NCBI GenBank assembly: GCA_031291075.1
Contig: JARLJS010000208.1
Location: 1 to 64,000, forward strand
Source: Nevskia sp.
GTDB lineage: Bacteria; Pseudomonadota; Gammaproteobacteria; Nevskiales; Nevskiaceae
Reading direction: 5' to 3'
DNA length: 64,000 nt
Below the pieces are notes generated by a model. That model was not told the origin of the DNA. It saw only the letters and a list, made by a program, of their open reading frames with translations, and searched no databases. A program made the position numbers and the translations under genes. Of this stretch, positions 17,863-26,185 are shown one piece after another. The first letter of the stretch is position 1, and the number at the start of each line of letters is the position of its first letter.

Positions 17863-17902
17863 TATACAAGTAATTGTATAACAATGCAAGTCTTTGTATA
17901 AT
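17863..17902 (+). promoter_or_regulatory. higBA promoter with palindromic operator
   Basis: A perfect inverted repeat TATACAA-GTAA-TTGTATA lies at 17863-17880, and a second half-site TTGTAT overlaps the -10 box TATAAT at 17897-17902. This is a fitting layout for autorepression by the antitoxin. If the -10 is used, transcription would begin at or very near the GTG start codon at 17909. Confidence 0.65.
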
Positions 17903-17908
17903 GCTCCC

Positions 17909-18238
17909 GTGAAGCCAGCGCTGAAGCCACTCAAGTTTCTCGGTACGAGCCTGGACGATTTGAAGGCGATGCCTGCCTCGGTGAGGCATGCCATCGGTGT
18001 AGAGCTGATGGTTGTACAGCTCGGCGGAGAGCCTTCCGACTTCAAGCCGATGATGATCGTTGGCTCCGGCGCCTATGAGATCCGCGTCCGCGATGAGGCG
18101 GGTGCTTTCCGGGCGATCTACGTTGCCAAGTTCGGCGACGCGGTTTACGTCCTGCATGTCTTTCAGAAGAAGACTCAGAAGACGGCGAAGTTGGATATTG
18201 AACTGGCACAGCGCCGTTACAGGCTGATAGGAGGTTGA
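17909..18238 (+). CDS. higB: HigB-type toxin (phage Gp49-like, RelE superfamily)
   Basis: 109 residues from the GTG at 17909. The central and C-terminal parts match Gp49/HigB toxins: EIRVRDEAGAFRAIYVAKF, then YVLHVFQKKTQKT and a closing LA-x-RR. These proteins are ribosome-dependent mRNA endonucleases, and the basic QKKTQKT region is the expected RNA-contact patch. The toxin gene precedes the antitoxin by three bases, the typical HigBA order. No Shine-Dalgarno is visible and the -10 box is only seven bases upstream, so a leaderless message is possible. The local base composition is lower in GC than the neighbours, and the module is framed by 45-base direct repeats. Confidence 0.85.
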   Translation: MKPALKPLKFLGTSLDDLKAMPASVRHAIGVELMVVQLGGEPSDFKPMMIVGSGAYEIRVRDEAGAFRAIYVAKFGDAVYVLHVFQKKTQKTAKLDIELAQRRYRLIGG

Positions 18239-18241
18239 ACG

Positions 18242-18562
18242 ATGAAGAAGCGAGCGACGAAAAAGAGCAGTGATCCGCGCTTCGACGACACCCGCCTCAT
18301 CGAGAGCAGCGGCAACGTGTTCGTGGACCTTGGCTTCGATGAAGCCGAGGCCAAGGTAATGGCGCTCCGCGTCGAGCTTATGGTGCGCCTGCGGGAGCAC
18401 TTGTCTGGGATGACCCAGGGCGAGGCGGCCAAGCTGCTGGGTGTCACCCAGCCGCGAGTCTCTGCCTTGCTCAAGGGCGCGTGGAAGGATTTCAGCATCG
18501 ACATGCTGCTGAAGTTCGCTGCTCGCGCCGGCATGAATCCGGAACTCCGCCTGGCCGCATGA
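18242..18562 (+). CDS. higA: HigA-type antitoxin, XRE family
   Basis: 106 residues. A helix-turn-helix is plain at about residues 58-82 (QGEAAKLLGVTQPRVS). The N-terminus is basic (KKRATKKSS) and the first 40 residues probably form the toxin-binding segment. It should bind the operator at 17863-17880 and repress the pair, and neutralise HigB in the cell. Translation is likely coupled to the toxin, whose GGAGG-containing end lies just before this ATG. Confidence 0.87.
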   Translation: MKKRATKKSSDPRFDDTRLIESSGNVFVDLGFDEAEAKVMALRVELMVRLREHLSGMTQGEAAKLLGVTQPRVSALLKGAWKDFSIDMLLKFAARAGMNPELRLAA

Positions 18563-18690
18563 GGTTGGCGTGTCTTTGTGGGTTCCAGCGGGCGCTTGAC
18601 GCGGCCTTCAATCCACGCGCGGATGCTTGATTCAGGCCAGCCTGCCCCGCAGTCACCTTGAGTGTTCCCCAAGGGTGGAATGGATGGGCC

Positions 18691-18734
18691 TGACAACCAC
18701 GACCCGAAGGGCCGTTGGTGAGAGTCCACGCACG
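18691..18734 (+). repeat. Direct repeat, copy 2 (right of higBA)
   Basis: 44 bases, differing from the copy at 17729-17773 by a t-to-c change in the palindrome arm and a small change after it. It ends 16 bases before the intact tRNA-Val. Between the copies lie higBA and about 130 bases without a gene. Confidence 0.8.
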
Positions 18735-18750
18735 AAAGACTAGGAAAAAT

Positions 18751-18827
18751 TGGTAGGCGCGATTGGACTCGAACCAACGACCCCCACCATGTCAAGGTGG
18801 TGCTCTAACCAGCTGAGCTACGCGCCT
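18751..18827 (-). tRNA. tRNA-Val (GAC)
   Basis: 77 bases including an encoded CCA. The acceptor pairs AGGCGCG with CGCGCCT. The anticodon stem CCACC/GGTGG frames the loop TTGACAT, giving anticodon GAC. The T-arm is GTTGG-TTCGAGT-CCAAT. Confidence 0.97.
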
Positions 18828-18855
18828 GTACGCGAACAAGCGTAAACAGACGGCG

Positions 18856-18885
18856 ATTATACGGGGCAGACCCGCGGGCTGCCAA
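18856..18885 (-). promoter_or_regulatory. Promoter of tRNA-Val
   Basis: On the minus strand TTGGCA (18885-18880), 18-base spacer, TATAAT (18861-18856), about 28 bases upstream of the mature tRNA 5' end. Confidence 0.7.
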
Positions 18886-18922
18886 GCAATTGTGCCGGCG
18901 CCGCGCCGCCAGGGCTTGAGGA

Positions 18923-20998
18923 TCAGGCGTTATTCGCCCCGAACGCCTGCTCGCGCAGCTTGCGCAACTCGTCGCGCTTCCTGGCGGCGACCTCGAACTC
19001 CAGGTTCTGCGCCGCCTGGTGCATCTCCTTCTCCAGCTTGGCGATCAGCTTGGACAGTTTTTCCGGCGACATACCGCCGTACTGCGCCTCACGCTCGGCG
19101 ACTTTCAGCGCCACGGCGGTGTCGAGGCTTTCGTAGCCGAAGTGCATCACGTCGGCGATGCGCTTGCGCACCCCTTTGGGCGTGATGTGGTGGACCTTGT
19201 TGTACTCGACCTGGCGGGCGCGGCGGCGGTCGGTCTCCTCCAGGGCGCGCTCGATCGAGCCGGTGCGCTGGTCGGCGTAGAGGATGGCCTTGCCGTCCAG
19301 GTGGCGCGCCGCGCGGCCGATGGTCTGGATCAGGGAACGCTCCGAGCGGAGGAAGCCCTCCTTGTCGGCGTCGAGGATGGCGACCAGTGAAACCTCAGGT
19401 AAATCAAGGCCTTCACGCAACAAGTTGATGCCGACCAGGACGTCGAACGTGCCCAGGCGCAGGTCGCGGATGATCTCCGCGCGCTCCACGGTGTCGATAT
19501 CCGAGTGCATGTAGCGCACCCTCACGCCATGCTCGTGCAGGTAGTCGGTGAGGTCCTCCGCCATGCGCTTGGTCAGGGTGGTGATGAGCACCCGCTCCTG
19601 CTTGGCGGTGCGCAGCCGGATCTCGCCCAGCACGTCGTCCACCTGGGTCGAGGCCGGGCGGATCTCCACCGCCGGGTCGACCAGCCCGGTGGGGCGTACC
19701 AGCTGCTCGACGATGGCGTCGGCGGCTTTCTCCAGCTCATAGGGGCCCGGGGTGGCGGAGACGTAGATGGTCTGCGGCGTCAGCCGCTCGAATTCCTCGA
19801 ACTTCAGCGGCCGGTTGTCCAGCGCGGAGGGCAGGCGGAAGCCGTACTCCACCAGCACCTCCTTGCGCGCGCGGTCGCCGCGGTACATGCCACCCAGCTG
19901 CGGCACGGTGACGTGGGACTCGTCGATCACCACCAGCGCGTCCGGCGGCAGGTAGTCGAACAGGCAGGGCGGCGGCTCGCCGGGCTTGCGGCCGGTGAGC
20001 CAGCGCGAGTAATTCTCGATGCCGGAGCAGTAGCCGATCTCCTGGATCATCTCCAGGTCGAACAGGGTGCGCTGTTCCAGGCGCTGCGCCTCCAGCAGCT
20101 TGCCGTTGCGGCGGAAGTAGTCCAGCCGCTCGCGCAGCTCGTCCTTGATGCCGTCCATCATCGAGAGGATGCGCTCGCGCGGGGTGACGTAGTGGCTCTT
20201 GGCGTAGATCGTGTAGCGCGGCAGCTTCTGCCGCGCCTCGCCGGTGAGCGGGTCGAACACGCTGATCGAGTCCACCTCGTCGTCGAACAGCTCGATGCGC
20301 ACCGCCTCGTCGTCCGACTCGGCCGGGTGCACGTCGATCACCTCGCCGCGCACCCGGTAGGTACCGCGCGCCAGCTCGACGTCGTTGCGCGTGTACTGCA
20401 TCTCGGTCAGCCGCCGGATGATCTCGCGCTGGCCGATGCGGTCGCCGCGCACCACGTGCAGCACCATCTGGAAGTAGGACTCCGGGTCGCCCAGGCCGTA
20501 GATGGCGGAGACCGAGGCGACGATGATCGCGTCCTTGCGCTCCATCAGCGCCTTGGTGGCCGACAGGCGCATCTGCTCGATGTGCTCGTTGATCGAGGAA
20601 TCCTTCTCGATGAAGGTGTCGGTGGAGGGAACGTAGGCCTCCGGTTGGTAATAGTCGTAGTAGGAGACGAAGTACTCCACTGCGTTCTCGGGGAAGAACT
20701 CCTTGAACTCACCGTAGAGCTGGGCGGCCAGGGTCTTGTTCGGCGCCAGCACCAGGGCGGGGCGCTGCTCCCGCTGGATCACGTTGGCGATGCTGAAGGT
20801 CTTGCCCGAGCCGGTTACGCCCAGCAGCACCTGGTGGGCCAGGCCGTCTTCCAGGTTTTCGCACATCTTCCCGATCGCCTGGGGCTGGTCGCCGGCCGGC
20901 TGCCAATCGGCGCGCAGGTGAAAGCCGCTCTCGGCGCGGCGGCGCAGCCGCACCACCTTGTCGGCCGTGGGTTCCGGCGTCGGTTCAGGTCTGGCCAT
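18923..20998 (-). CDS. uvrB: Excinuclease ABC subunit B
   Basis: 691 residues, slightly longer than the usual 670 because of a 25-residue N-terminal extension. UvrB is the damage-verifying helicase-like subunit of nucleotide excision repair and works with UvrA and UvrC in the cytoplasm. Seen: Walker A GVTGSGKT (residues 60-67), the Tyr-rich beta-hairpin region [19 protein letters not shown], the DESHV box, helicase motifs [14 protein letters not shown] and [28 protein letters not shown], and a C-terminal UVR motif ([20 protein letters not shown]) that contacts UvrC. No clear Shine-Dalgarno precedes the ATG. Confidence 0.98.
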   Translation of the reverse strand: MARPEPTPEPTADKVVRLRRRAESGFHLRADWQPAGDQPQAIGKMCENLEDGLAHQVLLGVTGSGKTFSIANVIQREQRPALVLAPNKTLAAQLYGEFKEFFPENAVEYFVSYYDYYQPEAYVPSTDTFIEKDSSINEHIEQMRLSATKALMERKDAIIVASVSAIYGLGDPESYFQMVLHVVRGDRIGQREIIRRLTEMQYTRNDVELARGTYRVRGEVIDVHPAESDDEAVRIELFDDEVDSISVFDPLTGEARQKLPRYTIYAKSHYVTPRERILSMMDGIKDELRERLDYFRRNGKLLEAQRLEQRTLFDLEMIQEIGYCSGIENYSRWLTGRKPGEPPPCLFDYLPPDALVVIDESHVTVPQLGGMYRGDRARKEVLVEYGFRLPSALDNRPLKFEEFERLTPQTIYVSATPGPYELEKAADAIVEQLVRPTGLVDPAVEIRPASTQVDDVLGEIRLRTAKQERVLITTLTKRMAEDLTDYLHEHGVRVRYMHSDIDTVERAEIIRDLRLGTFDVLVGINLLREGLDLPEVSLVAILDADKEGFLRSERSLIQTIGRAARHLDGKAILYADQRTGSIERALEETDRRRARQVEYNKVHHITPKGVRKRIADVMHFGYESLDTAVALKVAEREAQYGGMSPEKLSKLIAKLEKEMHQAAQNLEFEVAARKRDELRKLREQAFGANNA

Positions 20999-21065
20999 GT
21001 GACAATTGGACTAAGAAATGGCGGCGGAATGGGGGTATCATTCTGCGCCCCGGAAATGATCGGCG

Positions 21066-21141
21066 GCCTGGGGCCGCCGGCCAAAGCCTCTCTCCCTCTG
21101 GGAGGGGGAGGGCCAATCGCGGAGCGACTGGCGGGGTGAGG
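21066..21141. repeat. Palindromic intergenic repeat between uvrB and the aminotransferase
   Basis: Three imperfect hairpins in a row: ggcggcctggggccgcc, then ctctccctctgggaggg, then gccaatcgcggagcgactggc. The layout resembles the abundant extragenic palindromes of Lysobacterales genomes. I see only one copy in this window, so the family assignment is inference. Confidence 0.45.
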
Positions 21142-21217
21142 GAAGCTGGGTCATGGTATCCACCGCATGGTGCCACGAAACAGCGATATTAGACCGTCAA
21201 CTGCCCGAGGATTATCC

Positions 21218-22393
21218 GTGGAACTTGCCGAACGCGTCCGCCGCATCAAGCCATCGCCGACTCTCGCCGTGACCGCCAAGGCGGCCGAGCTGAAAGCGCA
21301 GGGCAAGGACGTGCTGTCGCTGGGCGCCGGCGAGCCTGATTTCGATACGCCGGACCACGTCAAGGCCGCCGCCGAGAAGGCGATCCGCGACGGCTTCACC
21401 AAGTACACTGCCGTCGGGGGCACCCCCAGCCTGAAAAAGGCCATTGCCGCCAAGCACTTGCGCGACAACGGCCTGGAATACACCGCGGCCCAGATCCTGG
21501 TCTCCTGCGGCGGCAAGCAGGCCTGCTACAACCTGTGCCAGGCCCTGCTCAACGCCGGTGACGAGGTCGTCATCCCGGCGCCGTACTGGGTCAGCTACCC
21601 GGACATGGTGCTGTTGGCCGACGGCAAGCCGGTCATCATCGACACCACCCCGGCCACCCGCCTCAAGATCACGCCGGCGCAGCTCGAGGCCGCCATCACC
21701 CCGCGCACCCGCCTGATCTTCCTCAACAGCCCCTCCAACCCCTCCGGGATGGCCTACAGCAAGGCCGAGCTGGCGGCGCTGGGCGAGGTGCTGCGCAAGC
21801 ACCCGCGCGTGATCATCGCCACCGACGACATGTACGAGAAGATTCTCTGGACCGGGGAGCCCTTCGCCAACATCGTCAACGCCTGTCCGGACCTGTACGA
21901 GCGCACGGTGGTGATCCACGCCGTGTCCAAGACCTACGCCATGACCGGCTGGCGCATTGGCTGGGCCTGCGGGCCCAAGGCGCTGATCACCCCGATGGCC
22001 GACATCCAGAGCCAGAGCACCTCCAACCCGTGCTCCATCTCCCAGGTGGCGGCCGAGGCCGCCCTCAACGGCGACCAGGCCTGCGTGGCGGAAATGACCA
22101 AGGCCTTCAAGCGCCGCCACGACCTGCTGGTGGAAGGGCTGAACCGGATCCCCGGCATCCTGTGCCAGCCGGGCGACGGCACCTTCTACGCCTTCCCCAA
22201 CGTGCAGGGCCTGATCCAGAAGCTCGGCGTAGCCGACGACCTGGCCCTGGCCGACCTGCTGCTGCAGCAGGCCCTGGTGGCCCTGGTGCCCGGCTCGGCC
22301 TTCGGCACCCCGGGCCACCTGCGCCTGTCCTTCGCCACCAGCGACGAGGTGCTGAAGAAGTGCCTGGAACGCATCGCCGCGATCGCCAAATAG
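21218..22393 (+). CDS. Class I PLP-dependent aminotransferase (aspartate aminotransferase, Ib type)
   Basis: 391 residues from the GTG at 21218, chosen because GAGG sits seven bases before it and the protein then opens with the family start ELAERVRRIKPSPTLAV. The PLP lysine lies in SKTYAMTGWRIGW; other family blocks are GAGEPDFDTP, NSPSNPSGM and the substrate Arg near LRLSFATS. It should interconvert aspartate and 2-oxoglutarate with oxaloacetate and glutamate in the cytoplasm; Ib enzymes sometimes also use prephenate or other amino acids. It is divergent from uvrB, and a tRNA-Asn gene follows 58 bases on. Confidence 0.92.
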   Translation: MELAERVRRIKPSPTLAVTAKAAELKAQGKDVLSLGAGEPDFDTPDHVKAAAEKAIRDGFTKYTAVGGTPSLKKAIAAKHLRDNGLEYTAAQILVSCGGKQACYNLCQALLNAGDEVVIPAPYWVSYPDMVLLADGKPVIIDTTPATRLKITPAQLEAAITPRTRLIFLNSPSNPSGMAYSKAELAALGEVLRKHPRVIIATDDMYEKILWTGEPFANIVNACPDLYERTVVIHAVSKTYAMTGWRIGWACGPKALITPMADIQSQSTSNPCSISQVAAEAALNGDQACVAEMTKAFKRRHDLLVEGLNRIPGILCQPGDGTFYAFPNVQGLIQKLGVADDLALADLLLQQALVALVPGSAFGTPGHLRLSFATSDEVLKKCLERIAAIAK

Positions 22394-22406
22394 GCCATCA
22401 AAAAGA

Positions 22407-22434
22407 TTGCGTTACGGCGGCCTTTGGCTACAAT
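22407..22434 (+). promoter_or_regulatory. Promoter of tRNA-Asn
   Basis: TTGCGT (22407-22412), 16-base spacer, TACAAT (22429-22434), 17 bases upstream of the tRNA. Confidence 0.6.
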
Positions 22435-22451
22435 ACGCCTCCCTGCCGTGT

Positions 22452-22527
22452 TCCCCGATAGCTCAGCCGGTAGAGCAAGCGACTGTTAATCGCTGGGTCG
22501 TAGGTTCGAGTCCTACTCGGGGAGCCA
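22452..22527 (+). tRNA. tRNA-Asn (GTT)
   Basis: 76 bases including CCA. Acceptor TCCCCGA pairs with TCGGGGA; anticodon stem AGCGA/TCGCT with loop CTGTTAA gives GTT; T-loop TTCGAGT. Lower-GC accessory DNA begins directly downstream. Confidence 0.97.
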
Positions 22528-22597
22528 TTTTCTGCAGGCACTTAGCCAAGTCGCCGCGCCTCCAACGTTTAAAATTGTAGCAAATTCAACGTTTGCT

Positions 22598-23227
22598 CTA
22601 TTCGGTTTCGTTTGTAGGTGTGTGGTTTTCAAACGCGCCCGCCTCTTGCAGGGCCTGAATTCGACGCTCAGTCTCACGCTCTAGGGCCCGAGCCCGACGC
22701 TCATCCTCACGCTTGGCGCGCCTTTCAGACGTCGGGTCGAGCTCGTTCCAAGCCATCCTGAACGCGCCAAAGGCTGCCAGGCAAAGCCCGACAAGCATAG
22801 CCGCGTCAACCTCGGCTCCTAATACATCCTCATATTCGCGAACTAGCAGCACGTAGAGCAGGTGGCGAAGGAGCAGCACGCTGCCGACCGCCGCCCCGCC
22901 GCCGAAAACGATTCCCAAAAGAACACTGACTCCATCTGCGGCTGGATGTTTTGCCTTAAAACCAGCACTAATCAGGCGCCCCAGCCAGATCACAGGCAAA
23001 CCCACTCCCCACAGTCCTGCAATTATGCACACGAGTGCAACAGCCCCTCGCAACCAGTCGGGGAGACTCGCTAACCGCTCCTGGGGCCATACGAAGACGG
23101 CTACCCACGGGACGCACGGCACGAGAACAAACATCGCAAATCGCACAAACCGCCGACGATATTCCTTACTGTCGTAAGCCAGCTGCTCTTCTTCCGGGTC
23201 TACGTGATAAAAGATAGTTCTATCCAT
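22598..23227 (-). CDS. Membrane protein of unknown function with charged C-terminal helix
   Basis: 209 residues. Four hydrophobic segments are visible (about residues 28-47, 60-85, 100-126 and 138-158), followed by a highly charged, probably coiled-coil tail of about 45 residues rich in Arg and Glu (RRAKREDERRARALERETE). The N-terminus DRTIFYHVDPEEEQLAYD is cytoplasmic in the likely topology. I do not recognise the family. Base composition is lower in GC than the flanking genes, and the gene lies just beyond tRNA-Asn beside a conjugative remnant, which suggests acquisition by transfer. Confidence 0.7.
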   Translation of the reverse strand: MDRTIFYHVDPEEEQLAYDSKEYRRRFVRFAMFVLVPCVPWVAVFVWPQERLASLPDWLRGAVALVCIIAGLWGVGLPVIWLGRLISAGFKAKHPAADGVSVLLGIVFGGGAAVGSVLLLRHLLYVLLVREYEDVLGAEVDAAMLVGLCLAAFGAFRMAWNELDPTSERRAKREDERRARALERETERRIQALQEAGAFENHTPTNETE

Positions 23228-23305
23228 TTAGGCTGTGCTCCCACTTTCGACCTCATGTTATACCTCGTCGCTAATGTAGAGCCCTCCACAAAAACTACAC
23301 GTCGT

Positions 23306-23684
23306 CCAGGCGCTGTTATCGGTTTGCACATCGGCAGCATGGTCCTAGTCCGGGTGCCGGCGGACACCGCAGCGCTGGCAGCGTGGCGCGGCTACTGAAA
23401 TTGCGTGTGCTGCTGCTCAAACCCCTCCGCGCCATGGCGTCGCAGCGGGTGTGCTTGGGCAGCGCGGGCTCAGTATCGACGGGTGCACCGTTGCCGCCAC
23501 TCCGCCAGTCGACAGCCGTGGCCGCGCGCCGTCCCCCTGTTCGAGCTGCCTTGCGTTGCGCGACGGGGAGTCGTTTCTGTTCAGTCCGCGCCCGGCGTCG
23601 TTCGGCAGCCGTTATTTCAGTCCAATCCGTGCAGCCGATGTGCTCGGCGTTGCGCAGCCCATGTGGAGCTGGAACACGTTATGA
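23306..23684 (+). pseudogene. TraF-type conjugative S26 peptidase remnant (two frameshifts)
   Basis: Three overlapping frames together spell the C-terminal two thirds of a TraF/LepB-like conjugation peptidase. The first frame reads GSMVLVRVPADTAALAAWRGY, then stops. The second resumes with LLKPLRAMASQRVC, matching the lysine-containing block of the family. The third runs from about 23455 as LSIDGCTVAATPPVDSRGR and ends with the family-typical SFGSRYFSPIRAADVLG ... AQPMW. No intact start or signal peptide remains. In conjugative elements this enzyme matures pilin or mating-pair proteins. Here it is a dead fragment and the clearest sign that a mobile element once occupied the patch after tRNA-Asn. 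Confidence 0.72.
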
Positions 23685-23687
23685 ACG

Positions 23688-23759
23688 TGCAATGCGCACT
23701 GCAGAACCGTTGCATTTCGCTTGCACTGCGCGTTGCATTTGCACTGCATCGTTCGTGCA
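23688..23759. repeat. Phased TGCA array, 11-12 bp period
   Basis: TGCA starts at 23688, 23700, 23711, 23722, 23734, 23745 and 23756, that is every 11 or 12 bases, with one extra at 23740. The intervals fit one DNA turn. The array begins four bases after the TraF remnant stop. From here to the kinase start at 24115 I see no supported gene. Confidence 0.7.
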
Positions 23760-23875
23760 GATTCCATGAGCATGCGCTGTTGGATCGGGAGCATCGGGGG
23801 CTAAAGATGCTGACAGGCAAGATAAAAGGGAGCGGCACGCGGTGGTGCCGCAAGCCGCGTCTGCACAGGGGTTGG

Positions 23876-23908
23876 CGCGGCACGCGCCACTGGACGGCGC
23901 GTGCCGCG
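23876..23908. other. Strong 13-bp hairpin without T tract
   Basis: Perfect inverted repeat cgcggcacgcgcc / ggcgcgtgccgcg with loop actggac. It is intergenic, lacks a T tract and is unlikely to be an intrinsic terminator. Confidence 0.6.
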
Positions 23909-24114
23909 TGCAGCAATGCGGTCTCGGCGGGGTAGCCCGCGCCGCGAGCCGCCACGACGACGAGCATTTCCGCATCCGGCCCGGGAGCCTCAGGAATCGG
24001 CAGCAGCGTTTCGTCGGTTCCCTCTAGCATCGCAGGCCCGCCCGCCCGGTCCGTCGTTTGGCACCGGCGGTCCGGCGCCCCCTGCGCAGCGTTCCGGTTC
24101 TGATCCAATATCGT

Positions 24115-25413
24115 ATGCTGAACATGATCCGACAGGACCAGGGCGAGGGCGCTGCGGCAGTCAACGAAGCCACGGATGCCTATGATCGCATCAGGCGAAA
24201 ATTCATCGATCGTCTGGTGTTGGTATTCGCCGTCGTCGGCCTGGTCGGCGCGCCGGTGACGGTGTGGCGGGCGAGCCTCACCGGCTGGCAGCTGGTTTAC
24301 GGCCTGCACCTGCTGCAGGCCCTGGTTCTGGTCGTCCTGGCGCTGTTGCGCAACAGGATCCCGTTTCACCCCAAGGCCATTGCGGTGATCGCGGTGCTGA
24401 TCACGATCGGCTGCAGCGGGGTGCTGTCCGCTGGCGCGTTTTCCAGCACCATCTGGTTCTTCTGCTACGCGATCCTGCTGGCGCGCATGGCGTACTCGTT
24501 CCGCGCGGCGCTGCTGCTGGCGGGATTCGCCATGGCCGTGTGCGCCGGCGCCGGCTTCGCCTACGTCCACGGATGGCTGCATTATCCGGGGGATATGAAC
24601 GTCTATGGCAGGGAGCCGGCGGTGTGGGTGGCCCGTGTCGTGACCACTTTTCCCTTCTTCGTGGTCTGGCTGAGCGCGCTCAACGACCACGCGCAATCCA
24701 ACGACCGCGCCTGGCGTACGCTGGAGCAGCGGGTCGCCGAGCGTACCGCCGAACTCAAGCAGGCCCATGCCCAGCTGCAGCGCTTCACGCGGGAACTCGA
24801 CCTGGGCATCGAGGAGGAGCGCCGCCGCATTTCGCGCGAGGTGCACGACCAGCTGGGGCAGATCTTCGTGGGGCTGAAGATGAGCCTGTGCCTGCATGCG
24901 GCGCAGCTGGCGCCGGTCGTGGCGGAGGAGTTCGCGGCCCTGGCCGACACTGGCAGCGCGGTTGCACGCCGTATCGCGGCGGAGCTGAGGCCGCCGCTGC
25001 TGGACGACCTGGGGCTCGGGCTGGCGCTGCGCCATTTCGTTGATTCCTTCGTCAAGGACGAGCGCATCGAGGTGGCGGTCGAGGTACGCGACGACCGGGC
25101 CCTGTCGCCTCAACAGTCCACCCAGCTTTATCGCATCGCGCAGGAAGCGCTCAGCAACATCCTGCGGCACGCCGGTGCGCAGCGGGTCCGCATCGACGGC
25201 GCGGCCGACGGCGACAGCTACCGGCTGCTTATCTCCAACGACGGACGTTCCTACGATCCCGCCGCGGTACGGCCTGCGGCGCTGGGGCTGGTCGGCATGC
25301 GCGAACGCGCCGCACTCGCCGGTGGATCGTTCCACATCGCGCCGGGTCCGTCGGGCGGAGCCGATGTGGTGGTGCGTGTCCCGCTGCCGGGCTGCGCGGA
25401 GTTGGCGGCATGA
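24115..25413 (+). CDS. Membrane sensor histidine kinase, NarL/DegS type (HisKA_3)
   Basis: 432 residues from the ATG at 24115; an alternative ATG is at 24124 and neither has a clear Shine-Dalgarno. The N-terminal 190 residues form about six membrane helices with little periplasmic mass, so the signal is probably sensed within the membrane. A short coiled coil (LEQRVAERTAELKQAHAQL) leads to the dimerisation domain with phospho-acceptor His244 in EVHDQLGQ and then a HATPase domain with an N-box (AQEALSNILRHAGA) and GLVGMRERA. It should phosphorylate the response regulator whose gene overlaps by four bases. Confidence 0.88.
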   Translation: MLNMIRQDQGEGAAAVNEATDAYDRIRRKFIDRLVLVFAVVGLVGAPVTVWRASLTGWQLVYGLHLLQALVLVVLALLRNRIPFHPKAIAVIAVLITIGCSGVLSAGAFSSTIWFFCYAILLARMAYSFRAALLLAGFAMAVCAGAGFAYVHGWLHYPGDMNVYGREPAVWVARVVTTFPFFVVWLSALNDHAQSNDRAWRTLEQRVAERTAELKQAHAQLQRFTRELDLGIEEERRRISREVHDQLGQIFVGLKMSLCLHAAQLAPVVAEEFAALADTGSAVARRIAAELRPPLLDDLGLGLALRHFVDSFVKDERIEVAVEVRDDRALSPQQSTQLYRIAQEALSNILRHAGAQRVRIDGAADGDSYRLLISNDGRSYDPAAVRPAALGLVGMRERAALAGGSFHIAPGPSGGADVVVRVPLPGCAELAA

Positions 25414-26066
25414 GAATCCTGGTGGTCGAGGACCACCCGATCACGCGCATGGGCGTGGTCCGGCTGGCGCAGGAGCGCTGGCCGCAGACCGAGGTGACCG
25501 AGGCGCGCGGCCTGCAGGAAGCGCTGCAGCTCCTGGCCGCCGCTGCATTCGACGCCATCGTGCTCGACCTCAACCTGCCGGACGCGAGCGGCCTGGAGGG
25601 CGTGGTGCGCGTGCGCCGCGCCCAGCGCGGAACCCCGTTGCTGGTGCTCAGCGCGCACGCCGAGCGTGCCTATGCCATGCGCTGCCTGCAGGAAGGGGCG
25701 CAGGGCTATCTGAACAAGGAGCGGGCGCCGGAGGAGCTGGCCGCCGCACTCGAATGCGTGCTGGTCGGCCGGCGTTACATCACCGCCTCGCTCGCGGAAG
25801 AGCTGGCCGGCCAGGTCCTGAACGGCGCCGGCGCAGCGGAGCAACCGCCCCACCAGGAACTGTCTGCGCAGGAATACCGCGTCATGCTGCTGCTGGTCGA
25901 GGGCCATGCCGTGGCCGAGATCGGCGCGCGGATGTACCTGTCGCCCAAGACCGTCAGCACCTACCGCGCCCGCATCCTCGACAAGCTCGGCCTGCAGAAC
26001 AACGTCGAACTCACCAAGTATTGCATCGCTCATCGGCTGATCGGCAACGCTCGCTCCCCCGCGTAG
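25410..26066 (+). CDS. NarL/FixJ-family response regulator
   Basis: 218 residues. The receiver domain has the acidic pocket VEDH, phospho-acceptor Asp53 (VLDLNLPD), the switch Ser in LSAH and Lys103 (YLNKE). The C-terminal LuxR-type helix-turn-helix lies at about residues 150-205 (SAQEYRVMLLLVEGHAVAEI, then SPKTVSTYRARI). It is a DNA-binding transcription regulator and the partner of the kinase encoded just upstream; start and stop overlap as ATGA, which implies coupled translation. Confidence 0.92.
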   Translation: MRILVVEDHPITRMGVVRLAQERWPQTEVTEARGLQEALQLLAAAAFDAIVLDLNLPDASGLEGVVRVRRAQRGTPLLVLSAHAERAYAMRCLQEGAQGYLNKERAPEELAAALECVLVGRRYITASLAEELAGQVLNGAGAAEQPPHQELSAQEYRVMLLLVEGHAVAEIGARMYLSPKTVSTYRARILDKLGLQNNVELTKYCIAHRLIGNARSPA

Positions 26067-26089
26067 GGAGACGCCGACAGCTCGTTCCG

Positions 26090-26115
26090 CCGCCGCCGAC
26101 AGCGGGCGGCGGTTT
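26090..26115 (+). terminator. Hairpin after the two-component pair
   Basis: Stem ccgccgcc (26090-26097) with ggcggcgg (26105-26112), loop gacagcg, then ttt. The T tract is short. Confidence 0.5.
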
Positions 26116-26185
26116 CGCCCTATAGGCCCCGCCCCACAGACGCACTATCTTGCCTGCCTGGAGTTAAGGTCGGCTGGAGTGTGGC

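Noticed and set aside
17729..18734. Integron cassette with attC sites around higBA
   Set aside because: The palindromic repeats lack GTTRRRY core sites, and no integrase or further cassettes are visible.
23688..23759. CRISPR array
   Set aside because: The repeated unit is only four bases with 7-8 base gaps; there are no long repeats or spacers and no cas genes.
23405..23935. A 176-residue protein gene in the accessory patch
   Set aside because: The frame has no start signal or recognisable domain, and it crosses the TraF-like frames and the TGCA array.
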